This document shows positions 11,341 to 20,747 of a DNA stretch of 37,169 bases, piece after piece. The stretch lies in NCBI GenBank assembly GCA_032718475.1, contig JAUCBJ010005147.1, forward strand, positions 1 through 37,169, in the 5' to 3' direction. Each line of letters begins with the position of its first letter. Position 1 is the first letter of the stretch. This DNA is from Nemertoderma westbladi (Eukaryota; Xenacoelomorpha; Nemertodermatida; Nemertodermatidae). The position numbers and the translations under genes were made by a program. A model generated the notes under the pieces. That model was not told the DNA's origin and searched no databases. It saw only the letters and a program-made list of their open reading frames with translations.

Positions 11341-11529
11341 ATAAATAATAAAGTCATACACAGCCCATGACTTTCTCATCGACATGGCACGTAGTGGGGC
11401 CTTTGCGCAGCACGTGACAAAGTATCTTATGTTAATTATCACCATTATTATGTAATTTCTATAAATCTAAGCAGATGTCCCCTAATTACTTTACCACCTA
11501 GAGGCATACTTAGTAACTGCAGTCGTTAA

Positions 11530-11935
11530 GACCTCACAAAAACGCAGTCGGAGGTCTAGAATATAATGTGCCAGGTATCAACCAGAAAGATAGGATTATA
11601 ACAATAATACGAAAGGGCTGAAGGTTTTCATTTCAGATATTTCTCAAATGTTTTCATTTCAGCCCACTAGAGGTAGACTGGTGGAGAACTGCCAAGGGAT
11701 AACTATCCCAACAAAGACGCAGCCTGTTGATGGTCTACGGTCAAGTATGTATATCTGCCAAGTTTCAGCTTAAACGGGTTAAAATCAAGGAAATGGTGGA
11801 AGGTTTTCACTTTCGGGTATTTCGCCCTCTAGCGACAGACTGGAGAACTGCGGACCCATCATTATCTTCACAAAGGCGCAACACGTGGTATAGTACATAC
11901 AGTATGTACATGTAGGCCTACTATACCATATTTAC
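11530..11935 (+). repeat. Left arm of an inverted pair of ~155-bp repeats
   Basis: The sequence from AGACCTC...GAGGTCTAGAATATA through two repeat units to CGCAACACGTGG matches the reverse complement of 18690-18140 at high identity. It includes a CTCF-like core (reverse strand, about 11820-11834, TCGCTAGAGGGCGA). Compared with the right arm, one internal unit is missing, as expected from unequal recombination between units. Confidence 0.8.
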
Positions 11936-12105
11936 CAGGTCAGGTCAGGCCAGGCCAGGCCAGGCCAGGCCAGGCCAGGCCAGGCCAGGCCAGGCCAGGC
12001 CAGGCCAGGCCAGGCCAGGCCAGGCCAGGCCAGGCCAGGCCAGGCCAGGCCAGGCCAGGCCAGGCCAGGTCAGGTCAGGTCAGGCCAGGTCAGGTCAGGT
12101 CAATT
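11936..12105. repeat. (CAGGC)n pentanucleotide array
   Basis: About 34 copies of CAGGC with interspersed CAGGT variants, which are concentrated at both ends while the middle is homogeneous. It lies directly beside the left ~155-bp repeat arm. Confidence 0.95.
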
Positions 12106-12468
12106 CATCAGGGTCATTGATCCAGATGATCCAATTGTCCGGGTCGCAATTGTCCTAAATCCACTTAGAAATAATGTCGCAATGCGATATAAAGCTGGAA
12201 AATACTGTATGTCGCCCTGGCGATTTGGTAGTGCGAAATTAATTCCACACAAATAAATAAAAATTTGTAAAAAAACTATGTTTTTTTCTAATTTTTCATT
12301 AAATTAATTGGGAAATATTATGAAATCAAGAAAACTAGTCGAAATTTATTGTTTTTGAAGCTTATGAAATACCTTTCATATAAAGCAAAAATTGCAAAAA
12401 AAACAGTTAGGGGGGTACACCATTTTGGTCCAAAATATGTCGAAATTATTTTTATGGTCTATTATAAT
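12106..12468. other. Intergenic, no gene
   Basis: AT-rich sequence between the pentanucleotide array and the next hAT-like end. No gene or RNA was recognised. Confidence 0.5.
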
Positions 12469-13149
12469 TAGGGGTGTGCCGGATATCCGGCCGTATTTTG
12501 TGAAAAAAATCAGGTTCCGGCTCCGGCCGGATTTCAATTTATTGACCGGATTTCAATTTCAAGGAATTGTTGACAAAATTTAAAATTAATGTAAATTTCA
12601 AAAAAAACATCAAAATTAATTTTCTTTTAAATTGAAACCAATTTAAACATAAACAAATACAATGCAATACAAAACAATTATTTTCATAGTTTGTATATAT
12701 CATATTCATTCATATCATAAATATGATAAAGACTAAAGCAGAACAGCTATCATTTTATGACTATCTACATACTGAGCACTTTTTGAGCTTTCGAGCTGAG
12801 CTGACTTTTTACCAAGAATATTTGTATTTGGCTGGGCTCAGCCTCACTAACACTAATAAATAATAAATAATACATGTATACCCGCCCATATACTAATCAT
12901 AACTAGTCAATAATTACTATATTGTCACAGCGCGCAAGCGTTGATGTTAGGTCTATCTAGCTAGGTTTGTTATAAATTGATATTAAGCTTACCAGCGTGA
13001 ATGACCAGTTTATATATTCGACAGGCAATTTAGAAACTCTTAGTAAATCCAATTTAACTCAGAGAGTATAAAAAAACTACAGCTACTGTATTTCTTCATT
13101 CTACTGTATTTTTCAAATTGCAATTTATTTATCAAATCAATCCATTATA

Positions 13150-14640
13150 TCAAATATCAAATCGTCGCAGGTTATGGTACAAAAATATAAGTTTATCTCC
13201 ACGATCCGGAAGTAGACGAGAGCGGTTCTCATCAAATACATTACCAGCCTCTACAAATATTCGCGTGGAATAAATTGAAGATGCTGGTGATACTAAATAT
13301 GTACAAGTATTTGTAAATTAGGAAATGATTCCTTATTTGCAGCCCACTAACGTAAAAAGCTCTTCTCGTCCCGTTTAGTTGGGATAATTGACATACTTAT
13401 CTACTTCTGAATTCATAATATTAATAAAGTCAAATTCCTTATCATGATGACCTTGCTGATCATGATCCACCAAGGATGTTTTACGTTACGTTACGTTACA
13501 TTACGGTATTACGTTACGTTACGGTTGAAAAACTGAACTTTTTACGTTACGATATTACATTATACGGAATAATTTCCCCATTACGTTACGTTACTGTATT
13601 CCGAAAAAAATAATTGCGTATTACCGAAAATACCGTAACGTAATAACCGGTTCAGATTGCCATAGGACCACAAAGAGATATTTAAAGTTTCATCATATTT
13701 TTGTCTGAAAATCGGAAAATTATAGTTTCAATGTTTTGAAATTGCAAATTAACTTAACCATAAAAATAACTTTAAATTCCCCGATTTATTGATCACTATT
13801 CAGCATTCCTGTGAAGAACCAAGACCCACGGTACCGGTACTAACGGTATTCCAGTTACTCCCTTAACTCCGGTATAAAACGTTATTATTATTTTCCATAT
13901 AATAAACTATGAATCTATTAATCTCGAAATTAACTCAGAAACTTTGGGAGTTGAAACTCAGGACGAGAATTATTGTGTTCTAGAACTCTGTATTTTAGTC
14001 GCCTTCAGATTGGTCAAATTTTAAGCGTTGCTGGAACTGTAAAATATTTATTTATCGAGACCTCAAACTATTATTTAGGTCATAGTTTAGAATACAGTAT
14101 GTAGTTTATGTTGTTTTTGTGATATTGTACTTGTTAAGTAGCCTATACTGAAGAAGTGCGATTAGAATTAGGTTTTGGCAATATTGATAGGGGGGCTTCA
14201 TCAAAAATAACCTGAGAAGCCAGGAAGCTGGCTATAAGAAGCCCGTGTACAGACATACAAAACTTATTAAAGCATTTAGCTTTATATTGAATTAGCTAGA
14301 ACGTGTAAGTGAAAGTGAAAGTTTTTGTCGAAAGATTTACTTTTTTGTCCGAAATGTTTGCTTGGTAGCCAAAACAAATATTACGTTATTACGTTACGGT
14401 TTACGGAAAAAATATACATTAAAATTACGTTACGGTTTTGAAAAAGCTATTACTTTACGGTTTACGTTACTACATTGAGCTACCGTATTCCCGAAAAGAT
14501 ACCGTAACGTAACGTAATAACATCCTTGTGATCCACCACGTTATCTATGGATACAGGACCTAACGCCCAAAGGACCAAATGACGTGGTACCCTCCCTCCC
14601 TCCAGTTCTGTTCATGCATAAAGGTACCATATAGCTGATG
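13150..14640 (-). pseudogene. hAT transposase relic (C-terminal dimerisation region), split by an insertion
   Basis: Minus-strand translation gives the hAT C-terminal signature: KESFPNLQIL, a frameshift, then SPASSIYSTR and VEAGNVFDENRSRLLPDRGD, KLIFLYHNL and a stop at 13150. The family pattern is 'FP.L..LA...L..PA.S..SER.FS.AG....K.RSRL.P......IFL..NL'. Further upstream, EVDKYVNYPN followed by a stop matches the usual linker. The frame runs across the later hAT insertion: with that element and one TSD removed, DNVVDHDQQGHHDKEFDF is continuous. A stop and at least two frameshifts show it is dead. The N-terminal transposase domain was not recognised. Confidence 0.75.
13471..14528. mobile_element. 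Non-autonomous hAT element with ACGTTACGTT subterminal repeats, 8-bp TSD
   Basis: The termini CAAGGATGTT (13471) and AACATCCTTG (ending 14528) are perfect inverted repeats. They are flanked by an exact 8-bp TSD, TGATCCAC (13463-13470 and 14529-14536). Both subterminal regions are packed with TTACGTTACG motifs in opposite orientations. The 1058-bp interior shows no transposase. It inserted into the older hAT transposase relic. Confidence 0.92.
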
Positions 14641-14688
14641 TATAGTGGTGATATATAAATAATCCGACTTTGGCCGGCTAATTATAAT

Positions 14689-15110
14689 GCACCATTGAAT
14701 GGTGTTCCCAAATCTGAAAACCGCTACTTAATAGCTCTTTTACTTTTCAAGTTATAACAATTTCCATTCTGGGAATCCTATTGAAATTACTATTACTATG
14801 TATAATGAAAGGTCGATTATCTCCAAATTGTTGTGTTATTAAAAACTTCAGCTACCATTAAAAACACTAAACTATACTAAACAATTTAAAATCACAAATT
14901 AATTTCAATTTATTAACTCCTTAATACGGGAGCGGAGAAAAAAAATTGGGGAACAAAATATCAGAAAATACTTTACACAGCATTGTCCTGAATAAATACT
15001 ATAGGGTTGAAAATATTTAGGTATCAATAAGACCAAAAGTTGAGATTATTAGAGACTTTCAGAAACCATCTGTTCAACAGTCTCCCGCTAGAGGGTTACA
15101 TGTCTAAATA
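14689..15110. other. Intergenic, no gene
   Basis: AT-rich spacer between the hAT nest and the 3' side of the reverse-transcriptase ORF. No coding or RNA feature was recognised. A CCGCTAGAGGG motif occurs near 15085. Confidence 0.5.
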
Positions 15111-15260
15111 TTATGAACGAACGAAAGCGCGCCAATAAGGCATTTAATTAAATATATAGTTGGTAACCAGTAAAATTTATATAAAACCAAATAAAATCGC
15201 ACATGAATAAAAATAAAATCAATATTAAAATTTAACATTAAAATGAGTTCCGGTAGGTTC

Positions 15261-17756
15261 CTATTTGGTGGCCCCCCACTGTGATAGGCTGAGAGAGTTC
15301 GAGGGACAATGTAGAAGGTGATAGGGGTCCTTGGCGGATGCGCTGCATAGAGTGCATACGCAGGTGTCTGTTGGGGTGTGAAAGTGCTTGGAGACACAGA
15401 TGCGGTGGTGGAAGCCGTGGACTGTGAATCTGGTAATCGCGTGTCTATTTTTGAAGCTGATTTTGGTCCAGTTTCTATTTGTCATGCCGAGTGAGTTCCA
15501 GAATGTGGTTGGTATTTCTTCCATCTTGCTTGCGATTTCGGATAGATAGGTTTGAAAGGCTGGTGTGTGTGTGAGATGTAATTCGTCTGCGAGCTCGATA
15601 CATAAATGTTTCTCGTTGCATAGCGCTAACACGAGGCGGTTGAGTGTCGATTTATGTAGACCTAGTGTCCTTTTTAGATAGGCTGCCTTTATTTTATCTA
15701 AGTTATGAAATTCTTTAACTTTGAGATGAGGCCATATAAGCTGGATACAATATGTCAGAACTGGGCGTATTTTAATTTTGAATAGTTGTATGGCCGTTTG
15801 TAAGGAAAGAAGAGTTGGATTTTTGATGCTATGAACTGATTTGATCGCTTTGCATGATACCCGGGAGATATGTTTTTGGAATGAAAGTGTCGGTTGGAAA
15901 GTTACCCCTAGATAAGTGTATGAGTTGACTATTGACATTTGCGTGTTATTGTAGTGAAATTTATCGTTAGAGGCCAGTCTGCCCCCTCTGCGGAATACGA
16001 TAATCTCGGATTTCTTTATATTTATTTCTAGACCATTTTCTTTGGCCCAGGAGGCGATGGCGTCCAGTCCCGATTGTAGAGCTTCTTTGGTGTCAGCGTA
16101 TATTAGAAGATCGTCAGCGTATAGTAATATGTATACCGCGGTGGCTAGCCTCTTTATCCATGCAATTATATCCAGGATGTACAGAATGAATAGAAATGGG
16201 CTTAATCCGTCTCCTTGTAGGACTCCTCGTATCTGTTTAATAGGGTCGGATGTTCGAAGGCCGTCTGTTATTTGTATAAGGTTTGGGGTAAGTATCCACT
16301 TTAAAAGTACAAGTATTTTTCCGCGTAGGTGAAAGGAATGTTGAAGTTTGCTAAGGAGGTTCGAGCGGGGGACAGAGTCGAACGCTTTCTTAAAATCAAT
16401 AAAACAAGCGTATACCGGTGTTCGATGTTTTGACAGGTTCGTCCAAACTTTGTTTATTAGTTGGCTGATAGCATGAGCGGTGGAACGCCCCGGCATAAAA
16501 CCGTACTGCTCGGGGGGGATTCTAGCATGCAGTTTCGATCGCAATCGTTTCTCAACGAGCCCTGTTAGGATTTTATATGCGTTGGCGAGCAGGGCGATGC
16601 CTCGGTAGTTATCCTCGGCGTCCCTTGATCCCTTACCCTTGTAGAGAACCTTCAGTATGCTAGTCTTCCACGCACTCACGGCTGTCCCACTATTGAGGCA
16701 TACGTTGAATAGGATGGTCCACAGATAGAGAGTGGCTGGCAATGCAGCTTTAAGAATTTCATATGGCAAGAAGTCCGGTCCACCCGACTTGCCATCGGGG
16801 CGTCGGAGAAACTCATGCCGAACTTCCTCCTCGGTGAAGTCCCTCGAAATATCATAATATTCCTGGTCTGCTCCGTCGTTAGATTGATCCAGGTTCGCTG
16901 TGGCGCGGTAGGTGGCGTCCGGGAGGTCTGTACCGCGGGTGGTGCGGTCCGGGTTCGCTGTGGCGTGGTGGGTGGCGTCCGGGAAGTCCGCACCCCATGT
17001 GGCGCAGTCCGGGTTCACTGTGGCGTGGTGGGTGGCGTCCGAGAGGTCCGTACCGCGGGTAGCACGATCCGGGTTCGCCGTGGCGCGGTGGGTGGCGTCC
17101 TGGAGGTCCGCTCCGCTTGTGGCGCGGTCCAGGCTCGCTGTGGTGCGGTGGGTAGCATCCGGGAGGTCCGTACTGCGGGTGACGCGATCAGGGTTCGCCG
17201 TGGCACGGTGGGTAGCGTCCGGGAGGTCTGTACCGCGGGTGGCGCAGTTCGGGTTCGCTGTGGCGTGGTGGGTGGCGTCCGGGAAGTCCGCACCCCGTGT
17301 GGCGCAGTCCGGGTTCGCTGTGGCGCGGTGGGTGGCGTTCGAGAGGTCCGTACCGCGGGTAGCGCGATCCGGGTTCGCCATGGCGCGGTGGGTGGCGTCC
17401 TGGGGGTCCGCACCGCTTGTGGCGTTGTCCGGGCTCGCTGTGGTGCAGTGGGTAGCAACCGGGAGGTCCGTACCGCGGGTGACGCAATCAGGGTTCGCTG
17501 TGGCGCGGTGGGTAGCGTCCGGGAGGTCTGCACCGCGGGTGGCACGGTCCGAGTTCACTGTGGCGCGATGGGTCGCATCCGGGAGGTCCGCGTTCGTTGT
17601 GGCGCCGTGGGTGGTGTCCGGGAATTCAGCACCGCGGGTGGCGCAGTCCGGATTCGCTGTGGCGCGGTGGGTGGCGTCCGGGTGGTCCGCACCGCAGGTG
17701 GCGCGGTGGGTGGCGTCCCGGATTTCCGCACCGCGGGTGGCGCAGTCCGGGTTCAC
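15261..17756 (-). CDS. Non-LTR reverse transcriptase with in-frame 20-residue tandem repeats
   Basis: An open frame of 831 codons. Residues 1 to about 290 are some 15 copies of a 20-residue repeat of the type ATHRATANPD.ATRGTDLPD, encoded by 60-bp units. From about residue 300 a reverse transcriptase follows: EEEVRHEFLR, KGKGSRDAEDNYRGIALL, PGRSTAHAI, FIDFKKAFDSV (first catalytic Asp, about residue 452), VLQGDGLSPFLF, YADDLLIYAD (catalytic YADD, about residue 545) and YLGVTF. The C-terminus has a Cys/His cluster, CTLCSASAKDPYHLLHC (about residues 799-817), as seen in several LINE clades. No endonuclease is present. The frame has no stop, so this copy is young or under constraint. The ATG at 17756 lies in a repeat, so the true start is uncertain. 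Clade not assigned. Confidence 0.85.
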   Translation of the reverse strand: MNPDCATRGAEIRDATHRATCGADHPDATHRATANPDCATRGAEFPDTTHGATTNADLPDATHRATVNSDRATRGADLPDATHRATANPDCVTRGTDLPVATHCTTASPDNATSGADPQDATHRAMANPDRATRGTDLSNATHRATANPDCATRGADFPDATHHATANPNCATRGTDLPDATHRATANPDRVTRSTDLPDATHRTTASLDRATSGADLQDATHRATANPDRATRGTDLSDATHHATVNPDCATWGADFPDATHHATANPDRTTRGTDLPDATYRATANLDQSNDGADQEYYDISRDFTEEEVRHEFLRRPDGKSGGPDFLPYEILKAALPATLYLWTILFNVCLNSGTAVSAWKTSILKVLYKGKGSRDAEDNYRGIALLANAYKILTGLVEKRLRSKLHARIPPEQYGFMPGRSTAHAISQLINKVWTNLSKHRTPVYACFIDFKKAFDSVPRSNLLSKLQHSFHLRGKILVLLKWILTPNLIQITDGLRTSDPIKQIRGVLQGDGLSPFLFILYILDIIAWIKRLATAVYILLYADDLLIYADTKEALQSGLDAIASWAKENGLEINIKKSEIIVFRRGGRLASNDKFHYNNTQMSIVNSYTYLGVTFQPTLSFQKHISRVSCKAIKSVHSIKNPTLLSLQTAIQLFKIKIRPVLTYCIQLIWPHLKVKEFHNLDKIKAAYLKRTLGLHKSTLNRLVLALCNEKHLCIELADELHLTHTPAFQTYLSEIASKMEEIPTTFWNSLGMTNRNWTKISFKNRHAITRFTVHGFHHRICVSKHFHTPTDTCVCTLCSASAKDPYHLLHCPSNSLSLSQWGATK

Positions 17757-17816
17757 TGTGGCGCGGTGGGTGGCGTCCGGGAGGTCCGCATTGTCGGTAG
17801 CGCAGTCCAGATTCGC
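16886..17816. repeat. 60-bp minisatellite with a 300-bp higher-order period
   Basis: About 15 tandem 60-bp units (GC-rich; core GGTGGCGTCCGGGAGGTC and TACCGCGGGTGGCGCAGTCC). Variants show a five-unit super-repeat: 16921-17220 matches 17221-17520 unit for unit, with diagnostic variants at 16981/17281 (GGGAAGTCCGCACCCC), 17041/17341 (GAGAGGTCC), 17101/17401 (CACCGCTTGT type) and 17161/17461 (GTGACGCRATCA). The units near 17581-17700 are shortened. The array is the 5' coding part of the reverse-transcriptase ORF on the minus strand. Confidence 0.95.
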
Positions 17817-17899
17817 TCTTAAATTTCGGCTATTAAATTTCCTACTATTTCTTTGCTTTGAGTCCGTTAAAGTTGAAATACTAGACCATTAGCTGTGTT

Positions 17900-18690
17900 A
17901 TTCAAAGGAGACAAATCCGTCTGCAGTTCTCTAGTCAGCCGCTAGAGGGCGAAATATCCCAAAGTGAAATCTTTGACCCATTCCATTATCTATGATCCGC
18001 TCAAGCTGAATCTTGAAATATATGTACCAAACCACCCATTCTGCCGCTAGAGGGCGCAATGCCTGAAGGTTAAAAATCTCTCCAATTTCCGTGACTTTTA
18101 TTCGTTTAAGCTGAATCTTGGATTATGTAGGCCTACTTACTAAACCACATGTTGCGTCTTTGTGAAGAAGGTGATTGGTCCAAAGTTCTCCAGTCTGTCG
18201 CTAGAGGGAGAAATATCCGAAAGTGAAAACCTTCCACCATTTCCTTGATTTTAACCCGTTAAAACTGAAACTTGGCATACACAGTAAGTCCGTGTTCTAG
18301 AAAACTGGCTGCTTCTTTGGGGACGATACTCCATCTACACTTATATTGTTTACTTCTAGAGGTCGAAATATCTGAAAGGGAAACCCTTCTCTCATGTCGT
18401 TATTTGTCATCGGTTCAAGCTGAAACTTGACAGATTTACATACTAGACCGTAGATCATCAACAGGCTGCGTATTTGTTGGGACAGTAATCCCGCGGCAGT
18501 TCTCCAGTCTACCGCTAGTGGGCTGAAATTAAAACATTTTATAAACATCTGAAATGAAAACCTTCAGTCCTTTCATATAAATTATTGTTTACAATCCTTT
18601 CTTCCTGATTAATACCATCATGACTGAAACAGAGAGGCATATATATATTCTAGACCTCAGACTTAATTTTTGAGAGGTCTAGAGAGTAGC
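17900..18690 (-). repeat. Right arm of the inverted ~155-bp repeats with CTCF-like cores
   Basis: About four to five diverged units spaced about 105-160 bp apart. Each has a block like CCGCTAGAGGGCGAAAT followed by TCCGAAAGTGAAA and a 'TTAAGCTGAATCTTG' block. Cores lie at 17939-17952 (CCGCTAGAGGGCGA), 18044-18057 (CCGCTAGAGGGCGC), 18198-18211 and 18512-18525 (weaker). On the minus strand the order matches 11530-11935, including the outer AGACCTC...GAGGTCTAGAATATA end. Confidence 0.8.
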
Positions 18691-18739
18691 AGGACAATTT
18701 TTCCCCGAATATTGACCTTGGGGATATTAAATAACACAT

Positions 18740-18745
18740 TTTATT
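18740..18745 (-). terminator. Candidate polyadenylation signal for TPGS1
   Basis: AATAAA on the minus strand about 215 nt after the TPGS1 stop codon, and the first canonical signal noticed downstream. Confidence 0.4.
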
Positions 18746-18959
18746 TTTATAAATTGTTATATGCCTAATATAATATTATTATTGTTGTATGTTCTAGAAT
18801 AATAATTTTTCATAGTCGTGTAGTAGTAAACTGAAGGTTTTTATGGTACCATAAGTTTGACAACAACACTATTGGTTCAGCGACGGGGGTCAAAAAGGCG
18901 ACAGTGAGTAGTACCTTAGTTTAGTTATCTTAGGTTAATTAACCAGTTAATTTACCGAT

Positions 18960-19988
18960 TTAACATAGTTTATCTATTCGATTAATAAAAATATCTAAAG
19001 CAGTTAGCAAGAATTCTTCGTGTCCCATAGCAACGGATAAATCATGTGACGATGCTTTCCATTCATCCACCAGGGAGGCCACTGTAGCGGGTGATATCAT
19101 GGAGTAAGATTCTAGAATAGATACAACAGTTTTACTTTCTCGAACTAAAAGACTGTCCCGTAGATTTTCTATAACAGTCAGACATAATCGACGATCTGCG
19201 CCGTGAGTGACTGTATCGATGGATTCCAACTCCACTGATTGGCTAATTGCTCTCTCCAGATTACGGTAAAGATCCCGGCAGTTACTGACGAAGGAGTTAA
19301 ACATGAGGGTTACGGAAACACCGCGGAAGAACCTGTCCGAGCTGATAACCTCCAAATCGCGAGCGCAAATTAATTTCCAGAATCGATTAGCACTAGTCGT
19401 TGCCACGGAAACAACAATCTTCCGCAGCAACCTATTATAAACGGCTCCAGGAATAAATAGACTCGATGTATTATTTTGAAGATTTTTTATTTCAGAGTTC
19501 ATTTCCGCTAATTTCTTAAATACCGTATGCATATTGGAGTGAAAATAATAACCATCGCGTGAGGGTTGAAGATGTTGTATCGTGCGACAAGCTTCCGCTA
19601 AAACATCATCCGACGTAGAGGAAAACCCTTCAAAATATGAAGCTAAGTAAATCATGGGGTCTGTCGGCTGTACCTTTATTAGTTGAACTAACGCCTCACT
19701 CATTACCCCTTCCATATTAGAAGCTCGCCATCTATCTGTGTATGTCTTACAGCTGGTGATGGAATTTCCCTCGGATTTATTGCCTTCCGAAACCGCGTCG
19801 CTACCCCGACTACGGCTGCTGGTCAGACCAGACCGATTTGATTCGGCGGTCTGACTGCGAGACATATTCATCCGACGGACTGATAAACCGACAGTATTTG
19901 GTCGATAAGTCGACCCAAATCCAGGGAAACTGGAGGAGTTGTTGCCGTTATCAGCTAAAGGATCCTTCCAGACCAAACTATTTTCCAT
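18960..19988 (-). CDS. Tubulin polyglutamylase complex subunit 1 (TPGS1), single exon
   Basis: Non-catalytic subunit of the neuronal/ciliary tubulin polyglutamylase complex, which adds glutamate side chains to tubulin tails and acts at axonemes, basal bodies and microtubules. The frame has 342 codons; human TPGS1 has 290. Residues 1 to about 95 are Ser/Asn-rich and not conserved. The conserved part begins MSEALVQLIKVQPTDPMIYL, matching the RIIa/Dpy-30-like opening of TPGS1 (LLKVLEARPEEPIAFL). Next come SYFEGF, HSNMHTVFKKL, VYNRLLRKI and FFRGVSVTLMFNSFVSNCRD, the last matching the human 'FRAGTLTCFVLLEFVARAG' block. It ends HEEFLLTALDIFI..I, matching 'REEFLERAAALFIAKV'. The ATG at 19988 is the first in frame. 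No intron is visible. Neighbouring genes are unrelated; it could lie in an intron of the BRIP1-like gene if that gene extends this way. Confidence 0.85.
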   Translation of the reverse strand: MENSLVWKDPLADNGNNSSSFPGFGSTYRPNTVGLSVRRMNMSRSQTAESNRSGLTSSRSRGSDAVSEGNKSEGNSITSCKTYTDRWRASNMEGVMSEALVQLIKVQPTDPMIYLASYFEGFSSTSDDVLAEACRTIQHLQPSRDGYYFHSNMHTVFKKLAEMNSEIKNLQNNTSSLFIPGAVYNRLLRKIVVSVATTSANRFWKLICARDLEVISSDRFFRGVSVTLMFNSFVSNCRDLYRNLERAISQSVELESIDTVTHGADRRLCLTVIENLRDSLLVRESKTVVSILESYSMISPATVASLVDEWKASSHDLSVAMGHEEFLLTALDIFINRIDKLC

Positions 19989-20585
19989 TTGTTGCTGATA
20001 TAGTCTACAGAGAACTCAAAGTCTCACTTCTAGAACGCATTTCAATCCGAAATATAGAACAAAACTTGTTGATGCCGGAAATTATTTTTAGCTCACAATG
20101 TTTATTCAAACTTCCTAATCAGAATACAATAAACATTAACTGGAGCAGTTAAGGACAGGGATATTGCATTCACTAAGTGGCTATATATATAAGTTGAGGA
20201 ATTGCTTTGAGTGAGCCAACATAAAGTTAGCTAAATAGCTCTGAATAATGAGCCATTGTTGCTAGACGCGAATTGGATGAGCCAATTCTACTAATACTGC
20301 TCAATTGCAGTTACAAACAATACATTAATAATTGTTAAATTAACGTGGTAATTTATATAGATGGGAGGAGGTTTGGATTTTGGAGAAATGTCAAGCATTA
20401 ATTATTATGATGTTGTCCCTGTGATTAATGCACTATACTACACCTTGTCCTGGAATATAGTGTCATATTCAGGTACCTGCCGCATAGGACCGGATCTACT
20501 CAACGCTAGTACACAATGTGTACATGTCTTTAGGGCAGTTGTTTTTAAAATTCATTTTATATTATTGCAATGTTAGAACTACGTA
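19989..20585. other. Intergenic / TPGS1 upstream region
   Basis: No gene was recognised. The open frames at 19838-20152 and 20361-20576 (+) lack family features, and the first overlaps TPGS1 antisense. Confidence 0.45.
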
Positions 20586-20587
20586 TT

Positions 20588-20747
20588 CGCTTGGTCTAGT
20601 GGTGACATTTATGGGCATCCAATTAGGAGGCCACGGTTCGAACCCTAGATGTGGCAGCAATGTTTGTGCACAATGCCTAAAATGCTAGCCCAACCCAGGT
20701 TTTGATCCTCGACCATAGTCAATAAAAGGGATAACTTGGGAAATAGA
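20588..20747 (+). mobile_element. tRNA-derived SINE (second family), forward
   Basis: The head has an A-box TGGTCTAGTGGTG and a B-box GGTTCGAACCC (about 20635), then a body with GCACAATGCCTAAAATG...GTTTTGATCCTCGACC. It is homologous to the minus-strand copy at 24425-24665. The usual 3' block follows directly as the 63-bp array. Confidence 0.7.

Larger units (their letters stand above)
12469..14680 (-). mobile_element. Decayed hAT element interrupted by another hAT
   Basis: The left end TAGGGGTGTGCCGG at 12469 is preceded by ATTATAAT (12461-12468). The same octamer recurs at 14681-14688, directly after a CCGGCTA right end. Inside is a hAT transposase relic on the minus strand. The right terminal inverted repeat is poorly conserved, so the outer boundary rests mainly on the TSD. 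Removing the insertion at 13471-14528 and one of its TSDs leaves an element of about 1.15 kb. Confidence 0.6.
15110..17816 (-). mobile_element. LINE-type retrotransposon remnant with minisatellite 5' part
   Basis: It comprises a reverse-transcriptase ORF (15261-17756), a short AT-rich 3' tail (about 15110-15260) and a 60-bp minisatellite occupying the 5' part. No apurinic endonuclease domain was found upstream on the minus strand, so the element is 5'-truncated or rearranged. No target-site duplication or poly-A tail was recognised; the outer borders are approximate. Confidence 0.7.

Noticed and set aside
11727-11915. Frames with 'GFHF..FRPLATDWRT' (also minus strand 18297-18548)
   Set aside because: Translations of the ~155-bp non-coding repeat; units differ by indels and stops, so conserved coding is unlikely.
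16886-17816. CRISPR array
   Set aside because: Contiguous repeats without unique spacers, in a eukaryotic genome.
16815-17892. Long plus-strand frames (335 and 326 codons)
   Set aside because: Produced by the 60-bp GC-rich array, antisense to the RT ORF; repeat-only peptides.
11530-18690. A single giant transposon bounded by the inverted repeats
   Set aside because: No target-site duplication was found at the outer ends and several independent insertions lie between; kept only as a possibility.
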